NCBI RefSeq assembly: GCF_014195505.1
Contig: NZ_JACIBV010000001.1
Location: forward strand, 1,116,001-1,180,000
Length of the DNA: 64,000 nucleotides
Reading direction: 5' to 3'
DNA from: Nonomuraea dietziae
GTDB taxonomy: Bacteria > Actinomycetota > Actinomycetes > Streptosporangiales > Streptosporangiaceae
Below are positions 8,077 through 15,975 of this stretch, piece after piece. The translations under genes were made by a program, and so were the position numbers. How positions within the stretch are numbered: the stretch's first letter is position 1; each line of letters begins with the position of its first letter. Below the pieces are notes generated by a model. The model saw only the letters and a list, made by a program, of their open reading frames with translations. It searched no databases and was not told where the DNA came from.

Positions 8077-9297
8077 TCAGCCCCGCACCAGGTGGACGTC
8101 GGGGACGTACAGGATCCACGTGCCTCCCGCGTCGCGGAACGCCGTCTCCTTGGCCATGATCTCCTCCGCGTGGTTCCACGCGAACAGCAGCGCGTAGTCC
8201 GGGTACGGGGCCGCGAACGCCTCGGGGCCGCGGACCGGGATGTGCGAGCCGGGCGTGAGTCTGCCCTGCTTGGCCGGGGTGGTGTCGCAGATGTGCGAGA
8301 CGAGGCCGGGGCCGATGCGGCAGTAGTTGAGCACGGTGGCGCTCTTGGCCGTCGCGCCGTAGCCGTACACCGTGGCCCCTCGCGCGCGCAGGCCGGTGAG
8401 CAGGTCCACGAGGCTGTCGCGGATGCCCGCCACGCGGCCGGCGAAGTCCCGCAGCGTCTGCGGGCCGGTCAGGGCGCCGGCCTCCTCGGCGGCCAGGAGC
8501 TCGGCCACCGCCGGGCTCGGCGTCCTGGCGCCGCGCCTGGCCAGCGTGTAGCGGACCTCTCCGCCGTGCACGGGCAGCCGCTCCACGTCCACCAGGTCGA
8601 ACCCGTGGCGGCGGGCCAGCTCCCGCACGGAGGTGGCGGAGAAGAGGTAGAAGTGCTCGTCGTAGATCTGGTCGAAGGAGGCGCGCTCCAGGATGTCGCC
8701 CAGGTAGGGGTCCTCGAAGACGAAGACGCCGCCCGGCCGCAGCAGCGTGGCGACGCCCTTCATGATCGAGTCCAGGTAGGGGATGTGGCACAGGGTGTTG
8801 GCGGCGTAGACGACGTCGGCGGGCCCGTCGAAGGCCAGGATGCTCGCCGCGGTGGCGGCCTCGAAGAAGTCCTTGCGCACCCGCACGCCCCGGGCCTCGG
8901 CCAGGTCGGCCACCCCGCCCGACGGCTCGACGCCGAGGTGCCTGACGCCCGCGGCGGCGATCGTCGCCAGCATGGTGCCGTCGTTGCACCCCAGCTCGAC
9001 GACGAACGGGTCGGGCCCGGCCAGCTCGGTGGCGAGCAGCCGCCCGGCCAGCGAGCGGAAGTGCTCGCGCATCACCGCCGAGCCTGACGACAGGTACGGG
9101 TATCCCTCGTGGAACATGCGCTCCCTGGGCACTTCCTGCAGGAGCTGCACCATCGCGCAGCTCTCGCACACCCCCACGGCCAGATCGAAGAAGAACTCCT
9201 CGCCCGTGTCGCCGGGCAGGACGAAGGCGTCGGAGACCGGCTGACGGCCGAAGTCGGCGAAAGGGTGGAGACGGCCCGAACAGATCCGGCACGCCAT
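8077..9297 (-). CDS. NDP-hexose C-methyltransferase (EvaC/TylCIII-like)
   Basis: A 406-residue enzyme with the three-part architecture of sugar C-methyltransferases: an N-terminal zinc-binding domain (CRIC at residues 3-6, CESC near 44-47), a SAM-binding domain with VVELGCNDGTMLATIAAAG, and a C-terminal domain containing YGYGATAKSATVLNYCRIGP and the catalytic-region motif YDEHFYLFS. EvaC and TylCIII install a methyl at C-3 of the keto-sugar next to the amino or hydroxyl group. The start is ATG 9297 with a GAGGA just upstream. With the adjacent aminotransferase it predicts a 3-amino-3-C-methyl branched sugar. Confidence 0.93.
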   Translation of the reverse strand: MACRICSGRLHPFADFGRQPVSDAFVLPGDTGEEFFFDLAVGVCESCAMVQLLQEVPRERMFHEGYPYLSSGSAVMREHFRSLAGRLLATELAGPDPFVVELGCNDGTMLATIAAAGVRHLGVEPSGGVADLAEARGVRVRKDFFEAATAASILAFDGPADVVYAANTLCHIPYLDSIMKGVATLLRPGGVFVFEDPYLGDILERASFDQIYDEHFYLFSATSVRELARRHGFDLVDVERLPVHGGEVRYTLARRGARTPSPAVAELLAAEEAGALTGPQTLRDFAGRVAGIRDSLVDLLTGLRARGATVYGYGATAKSATVLNYCRIGPGLVSHICDTTPAKQGRLTPGSHIPVRGPEAFAAPYPDYALLFAWNHAEEIMAKETAFRDAGGTWILYVPDVHLVRG

Positions 9298-9307
9298 GCG
9301 ATCCTCC

Positions 9308-9904
9308 TCAGCTAGTGGCCCTGCGGTACCTCACCCAGACGTCGCCGGTCTGGACGTAGCCGGTGAGCCGCACGGTGACGCCGTCGGGCGCGAGCGGGAC
9401 CGGCGGGCGGTTGTACACGGCGCCCATCCACCGCCGGACGACCTCCTCGTCGCGGACCACCCAGCCGCGCGGCACCACCACGACGATGTCGCCGAACCAG
9501 GAGGTGATCTCGATGTCGAGCAGGACCTCCCGGTGCGGGCAGTCGGCCGAGGTGAAGTCGATCCGCACCTTGCCCCACCTGCCTGCCTTGGCGCTCAGGT
9601 ACGGGGGCACGCTCCAGCGGCCCACCTGGCCGACCCTGCCGCTGGTGGTGTGCAGCAGGAGCGTGTCGCCGCCCACCGGGACGGGCAGCGGCGTGGCGCG
9701 CGTGGGCTCGGACAGCGCTCCTGGCCCCGGCAGGTCGGCCACGACCTCGTCCAGCTCGCCCAGCGTGCGGGCCGAGTAGGTGCGGTCGACGCGCTCGTTG
9801 AACTCCTCCAGGGTGATGCGCCCCTCGCCGACGGCCACGCGGAGCACCTCGGCGACCCTGTCGCGGTCGTGGTCACTGGCCCGCACTTCCCGGTGATCGG
9901 TCAT
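9308..9904 (-). CDS. DUF1707-domain protein
   Basis: A 198-residue protein whose first 55 residues are a DUF1707 domain (REVRASDHDRDRVAEVLRVAVGEGRITLEEFNERVDRTYSARTLGELDEVVADLP), a short helical module widespread in actinobacteria. The rest is beta-rich (VLLDIEITSWFGDIVVVVPRGW), resembling the cell-envelope stress (LiaF-like) C-terminal domain. No membrane span. Start placed at ATG 9904 where AGGGTGG precedes it; a GTG at 9913 is an alternative. It is followed after 10 nt by the C-methyltransferase; it is probably a chromosomal-type gene, and its role here is unclear. Confidence 0.7.
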   Translation of the reverse strand: MTDHREVRASDHDRDRVAEVLRVAVGEGRITLEEFNERVDRTYSARTLGELDEVVADLPGPGALSEPTRATPLPVPVGGDTLLLHTTSGRVGQVGRWSVPPYLSAKAGRWGKVRIDFTSADCPHREVLLDIEITSWFGDIVVVVPRGWVVRDEEVVRRWMGAVYNRPPVPLAPDGVTVRLTGYVQTGDVWVRYRRATS

Positions 9905-9947
9905 GGCGTCCACCCTAGAAGAGTAGGAATGCCGCGGCCCAGAGCAG

Positions 9948-10002
9948 AACCCCTATCCTCCCGGCCCGCACGGGACAGGGGTCGGGCGCGGGAGCAGGGG
10001 TT
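9948..10002. promoter_or_regulatory. CCCCT/AGGGG motifs upstream of the 2,3-dehydratase
   Basis: AACCCCTATCC at 9948-9958, AGGGGT at 9977-9982 and AGGGGTT at 9996-10002 lie between the divergent DUF1707 gene and the 2,3-dehydratase. The core matches other intergenic regions of the cluster. Function as operator is inference. Confidence 0.35.
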
Positions 10003-10094
10003 GAGCGGCCGCGGCGGCCCGTGGCAGCGTCGCCGGTGACGGACCGCGCGGTAAGGAGCTTGCCATCACCGACGTACAGGAGTGGCTGCGCGAG

Positions 10095-11420
10095 ATGGCC
10101 GGGCACACGTTCATGAGCGTGACCCGGCTGCCCCTGGAGGAGCTGGCCGGCTGGCACGAGGACCCGGAGACGGGCAACATCCACCACCGTAGCGGCCGGT
10201 TCTTCACAGTCGAGGGTCTCGACGTGCGCCGGCCGGGGTGGGCGGTGGAGGCCTGGACCCAGCCGATCATCAACCAGCCCGAGGCGGGCATCCTCGGCAT
10301 CCTGCTCAAGCGCGTCGGCGGCGTGCCGCACCTGCTGATGCAGGCCAAGAACGAGCCGGGCAACGTCGACGGGCCGCAGCTCTCCCCCACCGTGCAGGCG
10401 ACCAGGAGCAACTACACCGGGGTGCACAGGGGCCGGCAGGTGCCGTACCTGGACTTCTTCAGGGAGCCGCGCGGGCGGGTGCTGGCCGACGTGCGCCAGT
10501 CGGAGCAGGGCGCCTGGTTCTATCGCAAGCGCAACCGCAACATGGTCGTGGAGGTCGGCGAGGAGGTGGCGGCGGCCGAGGGGTTCCGGTGGCTGCCGCT
10601 GCGCCGGGTGCGGGAGCTGCTGTCGGTGGACGATCTGGTCAACATGGACGCCCGGACGGTGCTGGCGTGCCTGCCGCTTCGGGACGGGGCGGTGGGCGGT
10701 GACGAGTTCGGCGCCATGCTGGCGCGCTCGCGCGACCCGCGCGCGGACGCCGCGCACGGCGTGCACGAGATCCTGAGCTGGCTCAGCGGCGTCCGCTCCA
10801 CGGTCGACATCCAGGCCAGGCCGCTGCCGCTCAACCGGCTGCGCCGCTGGCACCGCTCCGCCGGCCGGATCTCTCACGAGAGCGGCAGGTTCTTCGACGT
10901 CGTCGGCGTGCGGGTGGAGGCGCACGGCCGCGAGGTGAACCGGTGGACGCAGCCGATGATCGAGCCGGTGGGCACAGGGCTCGTCGCCTTCCTGGTCAGG
11001 CCGATCCGCGGGGTGCTGCACGCGCTGGTGCACGCCCGCGTCGAGCCCGGCTACACCGACGTGGTGGAGCTGGCCCCGACCGTGCAGTGCACGCCGGGCA
11101 ACTACGACCACCTGCCGGCGCCGGCTCGGCCGCCGCTGCTGGCGCAGGTGCTGAACGCCCCGCCGGAGCGGATTCGCTTCGACACCGTCCTGTCGGAGGA
11201 GGGCGGCCGCTTCTACCACGCGCGCAACCGCTACCTCGTCGTCGAGACCGACGAGGATCCGCTGCCCGGCCATCCGGCCTTCCGCTGGCTCGCCCTGCAC
11301 CAGCTCGACGCGCTGCTGCGGCACAGCTACTACCTGAACGTGCAGGCCCGAAGCCTCAACGCCTGCCTGCACAGCCTGGCGGGCGCGCTCGACCGGCCCG
11401 TCAGCGGAGGTGTTCGATGA
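10095..11420 (+). CDS. NDP-hexose 2,3-dehydratase (EvaA/TylCVI family)
   Basis: A 441-residue (from the first ATG) 2,3-dehydratase with the family's internal duplication: HHRSGRFFTVEGLDVR...W.QPIINQPEAGILGILLKR in the first half is matched by SHESGRFFDVVGVRVE...WTQPMIEPVGTGLVAFLVR in the second. These enzymes eliminate the C-2 hydroxyl of NDP-4-keto-6-deoxyglucose, the committing step to 2-deoxysugars. Conserved sequence seems to start upstream of the ATG: AAGGAG (10053-10058) sits 6 nt before an in-frame ATC (10065), and the intervening codons read ITDVQEWLRE, resembling the N-termini of relatives. No ATG/GTG/TTG exists in frame before 10095 back to the TGA at 10002. Confidence 0.92.
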   Translation: MAGHTFMSVTRLPLEELAGWHEDPETGNIHHRSGRFFTVEGLDVRRPGWAVEAWTQPIINQPEAGILGILLKRVGGVPHLLMQAKNEPGNVDGPQLSPTVQATRSNYTGVHRGRQVPYLDFFREPRGRVLADVRQSEQGAWFYRKRNRNMVVEVGEEVAAAEGFRWLPLRRVRELLSVDDLVNMDARTVLACLPLRDGAVGGDEFGAMLARSRDPRADAAHGVHEILSWLSGVRSTVDIQARPLPLNRLRRWHRSAGRISHESGRFFDVVGVRVEAHGREVNRWTQPMIEPVGTGLVAFLVRPIRGVLHALVHARVEPGYTDVVELAPTVQCTPGNYDHLPAPARPPLLAQVLNAPPERIRFDTVLSEEGGRFYHARNRYLVVETDEDPLPGHPAFRWLALHQLDALLRHSYYLNVQARSLNACLHSLAGALDRPVSGGVR

Positions 11421-12240
11421 CCTTCCCGAAGTCCTCCATGGCGGAGTCCATCACGGTGACGTACGTGAACCCGTACCGTTCCCGATCCCTGCGGATCTGT
11501 TCGGCGATCTGCGCCGGGGTGCCCGCGAAGATCGTCGGCACCTCCAGGAGCTGCTCCGTGGTGAGGTCAGGGGCGTAGCGGCGCAGGCTCCGCACGCCCG
11601 CACGGCGGTCGCGCGTCAGGACGGTGGCCTTGGACAGCACGTTGAGCTCCGGCTGCGAGGACCGTGCGCCCGCCGCCGCGCGCACGTGCGCGACGCGCGC
11701 GAGCAGCGTGCCCGCGTCGACGAGCGCGGTCCTGCCGTACTCGGGGCGGAACGGCGCGCCGGTGAAGCTGACGATCTCGGCGTTGCGGGCGGCGAGGCTC
11801 AACACCCGGTCGCCGTGCCCGCCGATCATGAGGGGTGGACGCTTGTGCTCCAGGAGGCGGTCGAGCTCGGCGACGAGCCTTTCCAGCGTGCGGGTACGGG
11901 TTCCCGCGCCGAAGGGCAGCCCTGCCGCCTCGAACTCGGCCCGCACGTAGCCGGTGCCGAGCCCCAGCTCCAGGCGTCCGTCCATGAGCCGGTTGAGGGT
12001 GACGACGTCCCTGGCGAGCAGGGCAGGCCGGTGGAAGGCGGCGTTGAGCACGTAGGTGCCGATCAGCGCCCGCTCGGTGACCTCCGCGGCCAGCAGCGCG
12101 GTGGGGAACGGTGCGAGCAGGTTCAGGTGGTCGGGCACGGCGATCACGTCGTAGCCGAGCGCCTCGGCGCGCCGGCACCTGGCTGCCCACTCGTTCCTTG
12201 AGCAGTCCTCGGCGATGAGCACGACCCCGAATCTGGTCAT
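11401..12240 (-). CDS. LLM-class F420-dependent oxidoreductase
   Basis: A 279-residue luciferase-like TIM-barrel protein: FGVVLIAEDCSRNEWAARCRRAEALGYDVIAVPDHL at the N-terminus, VTLNRLMDGRLELGLGTGYVRAEFEAAGLPF in the middle and a C-terminal PTIFAGTPAQIAEQIRRD. It resembles the mycobacterial MSMEG_2516-type F420 subfamily more than bacterial luciferase; the cofactor (F420 or FMN) is inferred from family. Possible role: redox tailoring of the polyketide. The ATG at 12240 overlaps the phosphopantetheinyl transferase stop (ATGA); the 3' end overlaps the convergent 2,3-dehydratase by 20 nt. Confidence 0.85.
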   Translation of the reverse strand: MTRFGVVLIAEDCSRNEWAARCRRAEALGYDVIAVPDHLNLLAPFPTALLAAEVTERALIGTYVLNAAFHRPALLARDVVTLNRLMDGRLELGLGTGYVRAEFEAAGLPFGAGTRTRTLERLVAELDRLLEHKRPPLMIGGHGDRVLSLAARNAEIVSFTGAPFRPEYGRTALVDAGTLLARVAHVRAAAGARSSQPELNVLSKATVLTRDRRAGVRSLRRYAPDLTTEQLLEVPTIFAGTPAQIAEQIRRDRERYGFTYVTVMDSAMEDFGKVIEHLR

Positions 12241-12935
12241 CTGAGGTTTCCTTCCGGCCGGCGGGCGGGCGGGACGGCGTGCGGGGCCGCCACCGCGGCG
12301 ACGGCGGTGACGATCAGGCCCGCGCCGGTTCGCCACCGGCCGCTGAAGCCGGTCAGCGGCCTGCCCATCCAGCGCGGCCCCGGCACGAGCAGTTCGGCCC
12401 TGAACGTGCCGCGCTCAGGGTCGAGGCTGACCGCCGCGTCCTGGAAGTCGAGCCAGCGCCCGGCCAGGGGGAACCACGCCTTGTAGACCGACTCCTTGGC
12501 GCTGAACAGGAGCCGGTCCCAGCTCGTGCGGGGATACAGGGCGGCCAGCCCGAGCAGCATCTCGCGCTCGCGGGGAAGGGAGACGACCTCCAGCACTCCG
12601 GGGGGCAGCGGGGCGTCGGGCTCGGCGTCGATCCCGACGGCGCCCGGCTGCACGCTGACGGCGGCGGCGCGGTAGCCGGCGCAGTGGGTGATGCTGCCGA
12701 TGACGCCCGGGGGCCAGAGCGGCTCGCCGTAAGGGCCGCTCAGGATCGGGACGGGGTCGACGCCGAGCCGGCGCATGGCCCGGTGGGCGCAGTCGCGGGC
12801 GGTGGTGAACTCCGCGCGCCGCTTGCCGGCCACCAGGCGCACCAGGGCGGCCTCCTCGGGGAAGAGGACGACGTCGGACGGGTCGGTGAAGGTGTCGAAA
12901 GCCTTGACCGTCACGGGCAGGATCTCCTCGATCAC
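12237..12935 (-). CDS. 4'-phosphopantetheinyl transferase (EntD/Sfp type)
   Basis: A 232-residue PPTase with all family landmarks: GSITHCAGYRAAAV, the Mg-binding VGIDAEPD, and LLFSAKESVYKAWFPL with the catalytic Lys-Glu. It transfers phosphopantetheine from CoA to carrier-protein serines; the ACP at 0.6-0.9 kb is the nearest client. GTG 12935 is preceded by GAGGAGG with 5-nt spacing. It is the first gene of a two-gene unit with the luciferase-like enzyme. Confidence 0.93.
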   Translation of the reverse strand: MIEEILPVTVKAFDTFTDPSDVVLFPEEAALVRLVAGKRRAEFTTARDCAHRAMRRLGVDPVPILSGPYGEPLWPPGVIGSITHCAGYRAAAVSVQPGAVGIDAEPDAPLPPGVLEVVSLPREREMLLGLAALYPRTSWDRLLFSAKESVYKAWFPLAGRWLDFQDAAVSLDPERGTFRAELLVPGPRWMGRPLTGFSGRWRTGAGLIVTAVAAVAAPHAVPPARRPEGNLR

Positions 12936-13032
12936 CTAAACCTCCTCGCACCCCGCATAACCGGCACATTAGCCACCGTCCACGACCCCCGAAAGGAAGC
13001 GCAATCATCTTTATGGGTGTCATCGGTATTTC

Positions 13033-13099
13033 AGGGGTACGGATAGGGGTTCCGGCGTGGCCGCGTACATGGGTGGCCCCCTATCATGCGCAGGGGGCC
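13033..13099. promoter_or_regulatory. AGGGGT direct repeats and 8-bp inverted repeat in divergent promoter
   Basis: Between the PPTase and the aldo/keto reductase, AGGGGT occurs at 13033-13038 and 13045-13050, 12 bp apart. Downstream, GGCCCCCT (13075-13082) and AGGGGGCC (13092-13099) form a perfect inverted repeat around 9 nt. Both contain the CCCCT core found at other cluster promoters. Likely operator(s) for one of the cluster regulators (inference). Confidence 0.45.
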
Positions 13100-13212
13100 G
13101 CCGGGGTTAACGACCGAATCCCGTTATTTGTGAAGTGGGGGCTTGCCATGGGATTTGGCGCTCCTTTTCACTGGAGAGGCGCACCGGAAATCGGCGGAAT
13201 GAAAGGGGATTC

Positions 13213-14175
13213 GTGCGGTACACGAGGCTCGGCCCGTCGGGGCCGGTTATCTCCAGCGTGGGGCTCGGGTCGCTCGCCCTGACGGGCGTCTACGGCCATA
13301 CCGGGGCCGCCGACGCAGACCGGCTGATCCGATCGGCGCTCGACGCCGGTGTGACCCTGCTCGACACGGCCGGCTTCTACGCCGGGGGCCAGGTGGAGAG
13401 CCTGATCGGCAGGGCCGTCGCCGGGCGCGAGGAGGTGGTGGTGACCACGCGCGGCGGGGTGCGCCGCCACGGCCCACGGGGGACGGAGGAGTTCGACGGG
13501 CGGCCCGGCTCGCTGGACCGGGACTGCGACGCCTCACTCCGTCGCCTGCGCACCGGCCGCATCGACCTGTTCTATCTCGACTGCCAGGACGAGCGCCTGG
13601 CCGTCGAGCCGAGCGTGGCGCGCCTGTCGGAGCTGGTGGCGGCAGGGAAGATCGGCCACCTGGGGCTGACCGGCGGCACGCCTCAGCAGGTGCGCAGGGC
13701 GCACGCCGTGCACCCGATCACGGCGCTCGCCGTGGAGTACTCCCTGTGGGGCCGCAGGCCCGCGCCCGGCCTGCTGGCCACGGTGCGCGAGCTGGGCATC
13801 GCCGTGGTCGCCGCCCGCCCACTGGGCCGGGGGTTCCTCACCGGCCGGATGGGGCCGCACCCCGGCTTCGAGCCCGGCGACTGGCGGCACGCCGATCCCC
13901 GTTTCGGTCCTGCGGAGCGGAACTCGGGCGCCCCCCGGCTGAAGGCGCTGGAGGCCATGGCCGCACGGCTCGACGTGGGCGCGGGGCGGCTCGCGCTGAG
14001 CTGGCTCCTGGCCCAGGACGACGGCGTCGTGCCGGTCCCCAGCACGCGTGACCCGATCCACCTGGAGATGAACCTCGCCGCCTCGTCGGTCGAGCTGCCG
14101 GCCGAGACCCGCGAGGCGCTGTCCGAGCTCTTCCCCGCCTGCCCCGCGGGTCAGTCCTCGCCGCCCCTGCTCTGA
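13213..14175 (+). CDS. aldo/keto reductase-family protein with altered catalytic residues
   Basis: A 320-residue AKR fold protein (RYTRLGPSGPVISSVGLGSLALTG at the start, EYSLWGRRPAPGLLATVRELGIAVVAARPLGRGFLTG in the middle). Asp in TLLDTAGFYAGG and the following Tyr are kept, but the position of the catalytic Lys (usually ATKGG) is Arg in VVTTRGG, and the position of the catalytic His (usually YLHRVD) is Asp in FYLDCQD. It may therefore be a non-canonical reductase or non-catalytic. In sugar pathways AKRs act as 3-keto or 2,3-enoyl reductases, and a 4-ketoreductase is otherwise missing here. GTG 13213 fits homology and has AAAGGGG upstream. Confidence 0.85.
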   Translation: MRYTRLGPSGPVISSVGLGSLALTGVYGHTGAADADRLIRSALDAGVTLLDTAGFYAGGQVESLIGRAVAGREEVVVTTRGGVRRHGPRGTEEFDGRPGSLDRDCDASLRRLRTGRIDLFYLDCQDERLAVEPSVARLSELVAAGKIGHLGLTGGTPQQVRRAHAVHPITALAVEYSLWGRRPAPGLLATVRELGIAVVAARPLGRGFLTGRMGPHPGFEPGDWRHADPRFGPAERNSGAPRLKALEAMAARLDVGAGRLALSWLLAQDDGVVPVPSTRDPIHLEMNLAASSVELPAETREALSELFPACPAGQSSPPLL

Positions 14176-14819
14176 GGCGGGATCAGCGAGGCGGCCAGAG
14201 CCTTGTTGACGGCGTCGATCCTGGAGGCGGCGTTGAGCTTGACGAAGATGTTGCGCATGTGGCGCTTGACCGTCGCCTCCGCCAGCCCGAGGCGTCGAGC
14301 GATCTGGTTGTTGCTCAGCGCCTGCGCCGCCAGCTGCAGCACCTCCAGCTCCTTTTCCGACAGCACCCCCGCCGAGGGCGCCTCCACCCGGGCCAGGCTG
14401 CTGCGGGAGACGGCGAGCACCAGGCGGGAGGGCTCCTCGTGGACGCTGCGCACCGCCGAGATCAGCTCGTGCCGGTGCACGCTCTTGAGCAGGTAGCCGC
14501 GGATGCCCGCCGACAGCAGCCGCGTGAGCAGGTGGGGCCCGTCGTACATGCTGAGGATGATGATCCCGCTGTGCGGTGAGAGCTCGCGGATGCGGCCGAC
14601 GGTCTCGGTGACCTCGTCGCCCGGGATCTCCACGTCGAGCAGCACCACGTCCGGCCGGGTCTCGGCCACCACGCGCACGGCGGTGGCGGAGTCGCCGGCC
14701 TCGCCCGCCACGCTGATGCCGCCGGCCGACTCCAGGATCTCCCGCAGGCCCTCCCTGAACAGGGCGTGATCGTCCACGAGGACCACGGAGATCTCGGCGC
14801 TGGTCGCCCTACTGTTCAC
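14151..14819 (-). CDS. NarL/LuxR-type response regulator
   Basis: A 222-residue response regulator. The receiver has VVLVDDHALFREGL (acidic pocket), the phospho-acceptor Asp in VVLLDVEIPG, and Lys in YLLKSVHRHEL. The C-terminal LuxR HTH is LSEKELEVLQLAAQALSNNQIARRLGLAEATVKRHMRNIFVKLNAASR. GTG 14819 overlaps the kinase gene by 11 nt. It is the partner of the cytoplasmic kinase upstream and is a candidate for binding the CCCCT motifs. The 3' end overlaps the convergent reductase gene by 25 nt. Confidence 0.93.
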   Translation of the reverse strand: MNSRATSAEISVVLVDDHALFREGLREILESAGGISVAGEAGDSATAVRVVAETRPDVVLLDVEIPGDEVTETVGRIRELSPHSGIIILSMYDGPHLLTRLLSAGIRGYLLKSVHRHELISAVRSVHEEPSRLVLAVSRSSLARVEAPSAGVLSEKELEVLQLAAQALSNNQIARRLGLAEATVKRHMRNIFVKLNAASRIDAVNKALAASLIPPQSRGGED

Positions 14820-15900
14820 CGGCCCGCCTCTTGAGGGGGACGAAGAGCTCGACCAGGCACCCGCTCCCGGGCTCGCTGGAGATGAGCACCCGGCCGCCCA
14901 GCAGCTCGGCCCGCTCGCGCATGGACGTGAGGCCCACGCCGCCGCGCTCGCGCGCCCGTGAGGGGTCGAAGCCGCGTCCGTTGTCCTGGATGGACGCCGA
15001 CAGCTCGTGCGGCGCGATGTCCACCCGGACCAGGACGATCTTCGGCCGGCCGTGTCCGAGCGCGTTGCGCACGGCCTCGCGGACGATGAGGAACGCCTCG
15101 TCGAGCACGCGCGGCCTGGCCCACGACTCGTCGCCGCTCACCTCCAGCCTGACGGAGCCCACGTCGTCCTCGACGGTCTCGAGGAAACCGATCAGTGACT
15201 TCTCCAGGCTCTTGACGGGGACCTGTGGGTGCAGCTCGGAGGTGATCTGCCGGAGGTTCTCCATGGTCTCCTGAATCGCCTGCTGGGCGAGGCTGATCTT
15301 GGCGGCGGCGCGGGCGGCGTCGACGGGCCGGTAGACCTCGGACAGCGCGAGCTGCTGGTGGGCGACGCTGACGCCGTGCCCGATGCGATCGTGCAGTTCG
15401 CGGGCGATGCGGCGGCGCTCGTCCTCCTGCGCCTCGTGGACCTGGTTGAGCAGGAAGCTGTGGTAGCCGTCGGCGGACTCCCTGACCCGCTGGGACAGGC
15501 TCTCCTCCAGGCCGCCGATGGCCAGCGCGATGACGTCGGCGGGCGATTCGTACGCGGCCGCGATCCGGCGGGTCAGATGGCGCAGCGCCGAGCGAAAGAA
15601 AAGTGAGCCCGCCTCAAGTGAAGACTTGGGATGCACCCCTCCGGCCGCACGCACGTTTCCCAGCTCTCGTGCCTGGAATTGATAGAGCTCACCTATCTGT
15701 ACCTTTCCAGCGCGTAGCGTAGCGGTGACGTCGTCCAGCACGTGGCGGGCGGTGCGCAGTGCCTGCTCACGAGCGCTCTGATCTGCGAAGACGGCGTTTC
15801 CGGCGGACTGCAGGGCCGATTCGAATTCGTTGAGGATTTCATCACGACACGATTCGACTAATTCCGCAGGGTCCCCCGTGGCCCCGTGTGCGGCCTCCAA
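14809..15900 (-). CDS. cytoplasmic NarL-type sensor histidine kinase with a TTA codon
   Basis: A 363-residue HisKA_3-type kinase without membrane segments. The phospho-His is in EDERRRIARELHDRIGHGVSVAHQQL; N, G1 and G2 boxes are in IVREAVRNALGHG, SIQDNGRGFDP and GGVGLTSMRERAELLGG. The N-terminal about 160 residues are helical with no recognised sensor domain. The start is TTG 15900, chosen because GGAGGGGGG lies 4 nt upstream. Codon 14 is TTA (15859-15861), rare in this DNA, so translation may depend on the bldA tRNA. The 5' segment (15600-15900) is also less GC-rich than its surroundings. Confidence 0.9.
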   Translation of the reverse strand: MEAAHGATGDPAELVESCRDEILNEFESALQSAGNAVFADQSAREQALRTARHVLDDVTATLRAGKVQIGELYQFQARELGNVRAAGGVHPKSSLEAGSLFFRSALRHLTRRIAAAYESPADVIALAIGGLEESLSQRVRESADGYHSFLLNQVHEAQEDERRRIARELHDRIGHGVSVAHQQLALSEVYRPVDAARAAAKISLAQQAIQETMENLRQITSELHPQVPVKSLEKSLIGFLETVEDDVGSVRLEVSGDESWARPRVLDEAFLIVREAVRNALGHGRPKIVLVRVDIAPHELSASIQDNGRGFDPSRARERGGVGLTSMRERAELLGGRVLISSEPGSGCLVELFVPLKRRAGEQ

Positions 15901-15975
15901 TGTCCCCCCTCCGCCGTCGAGCGTTTAGCGTTCCCCAAACTATCGCGCGACCAGGAGACGCATGCAACATTTCGG

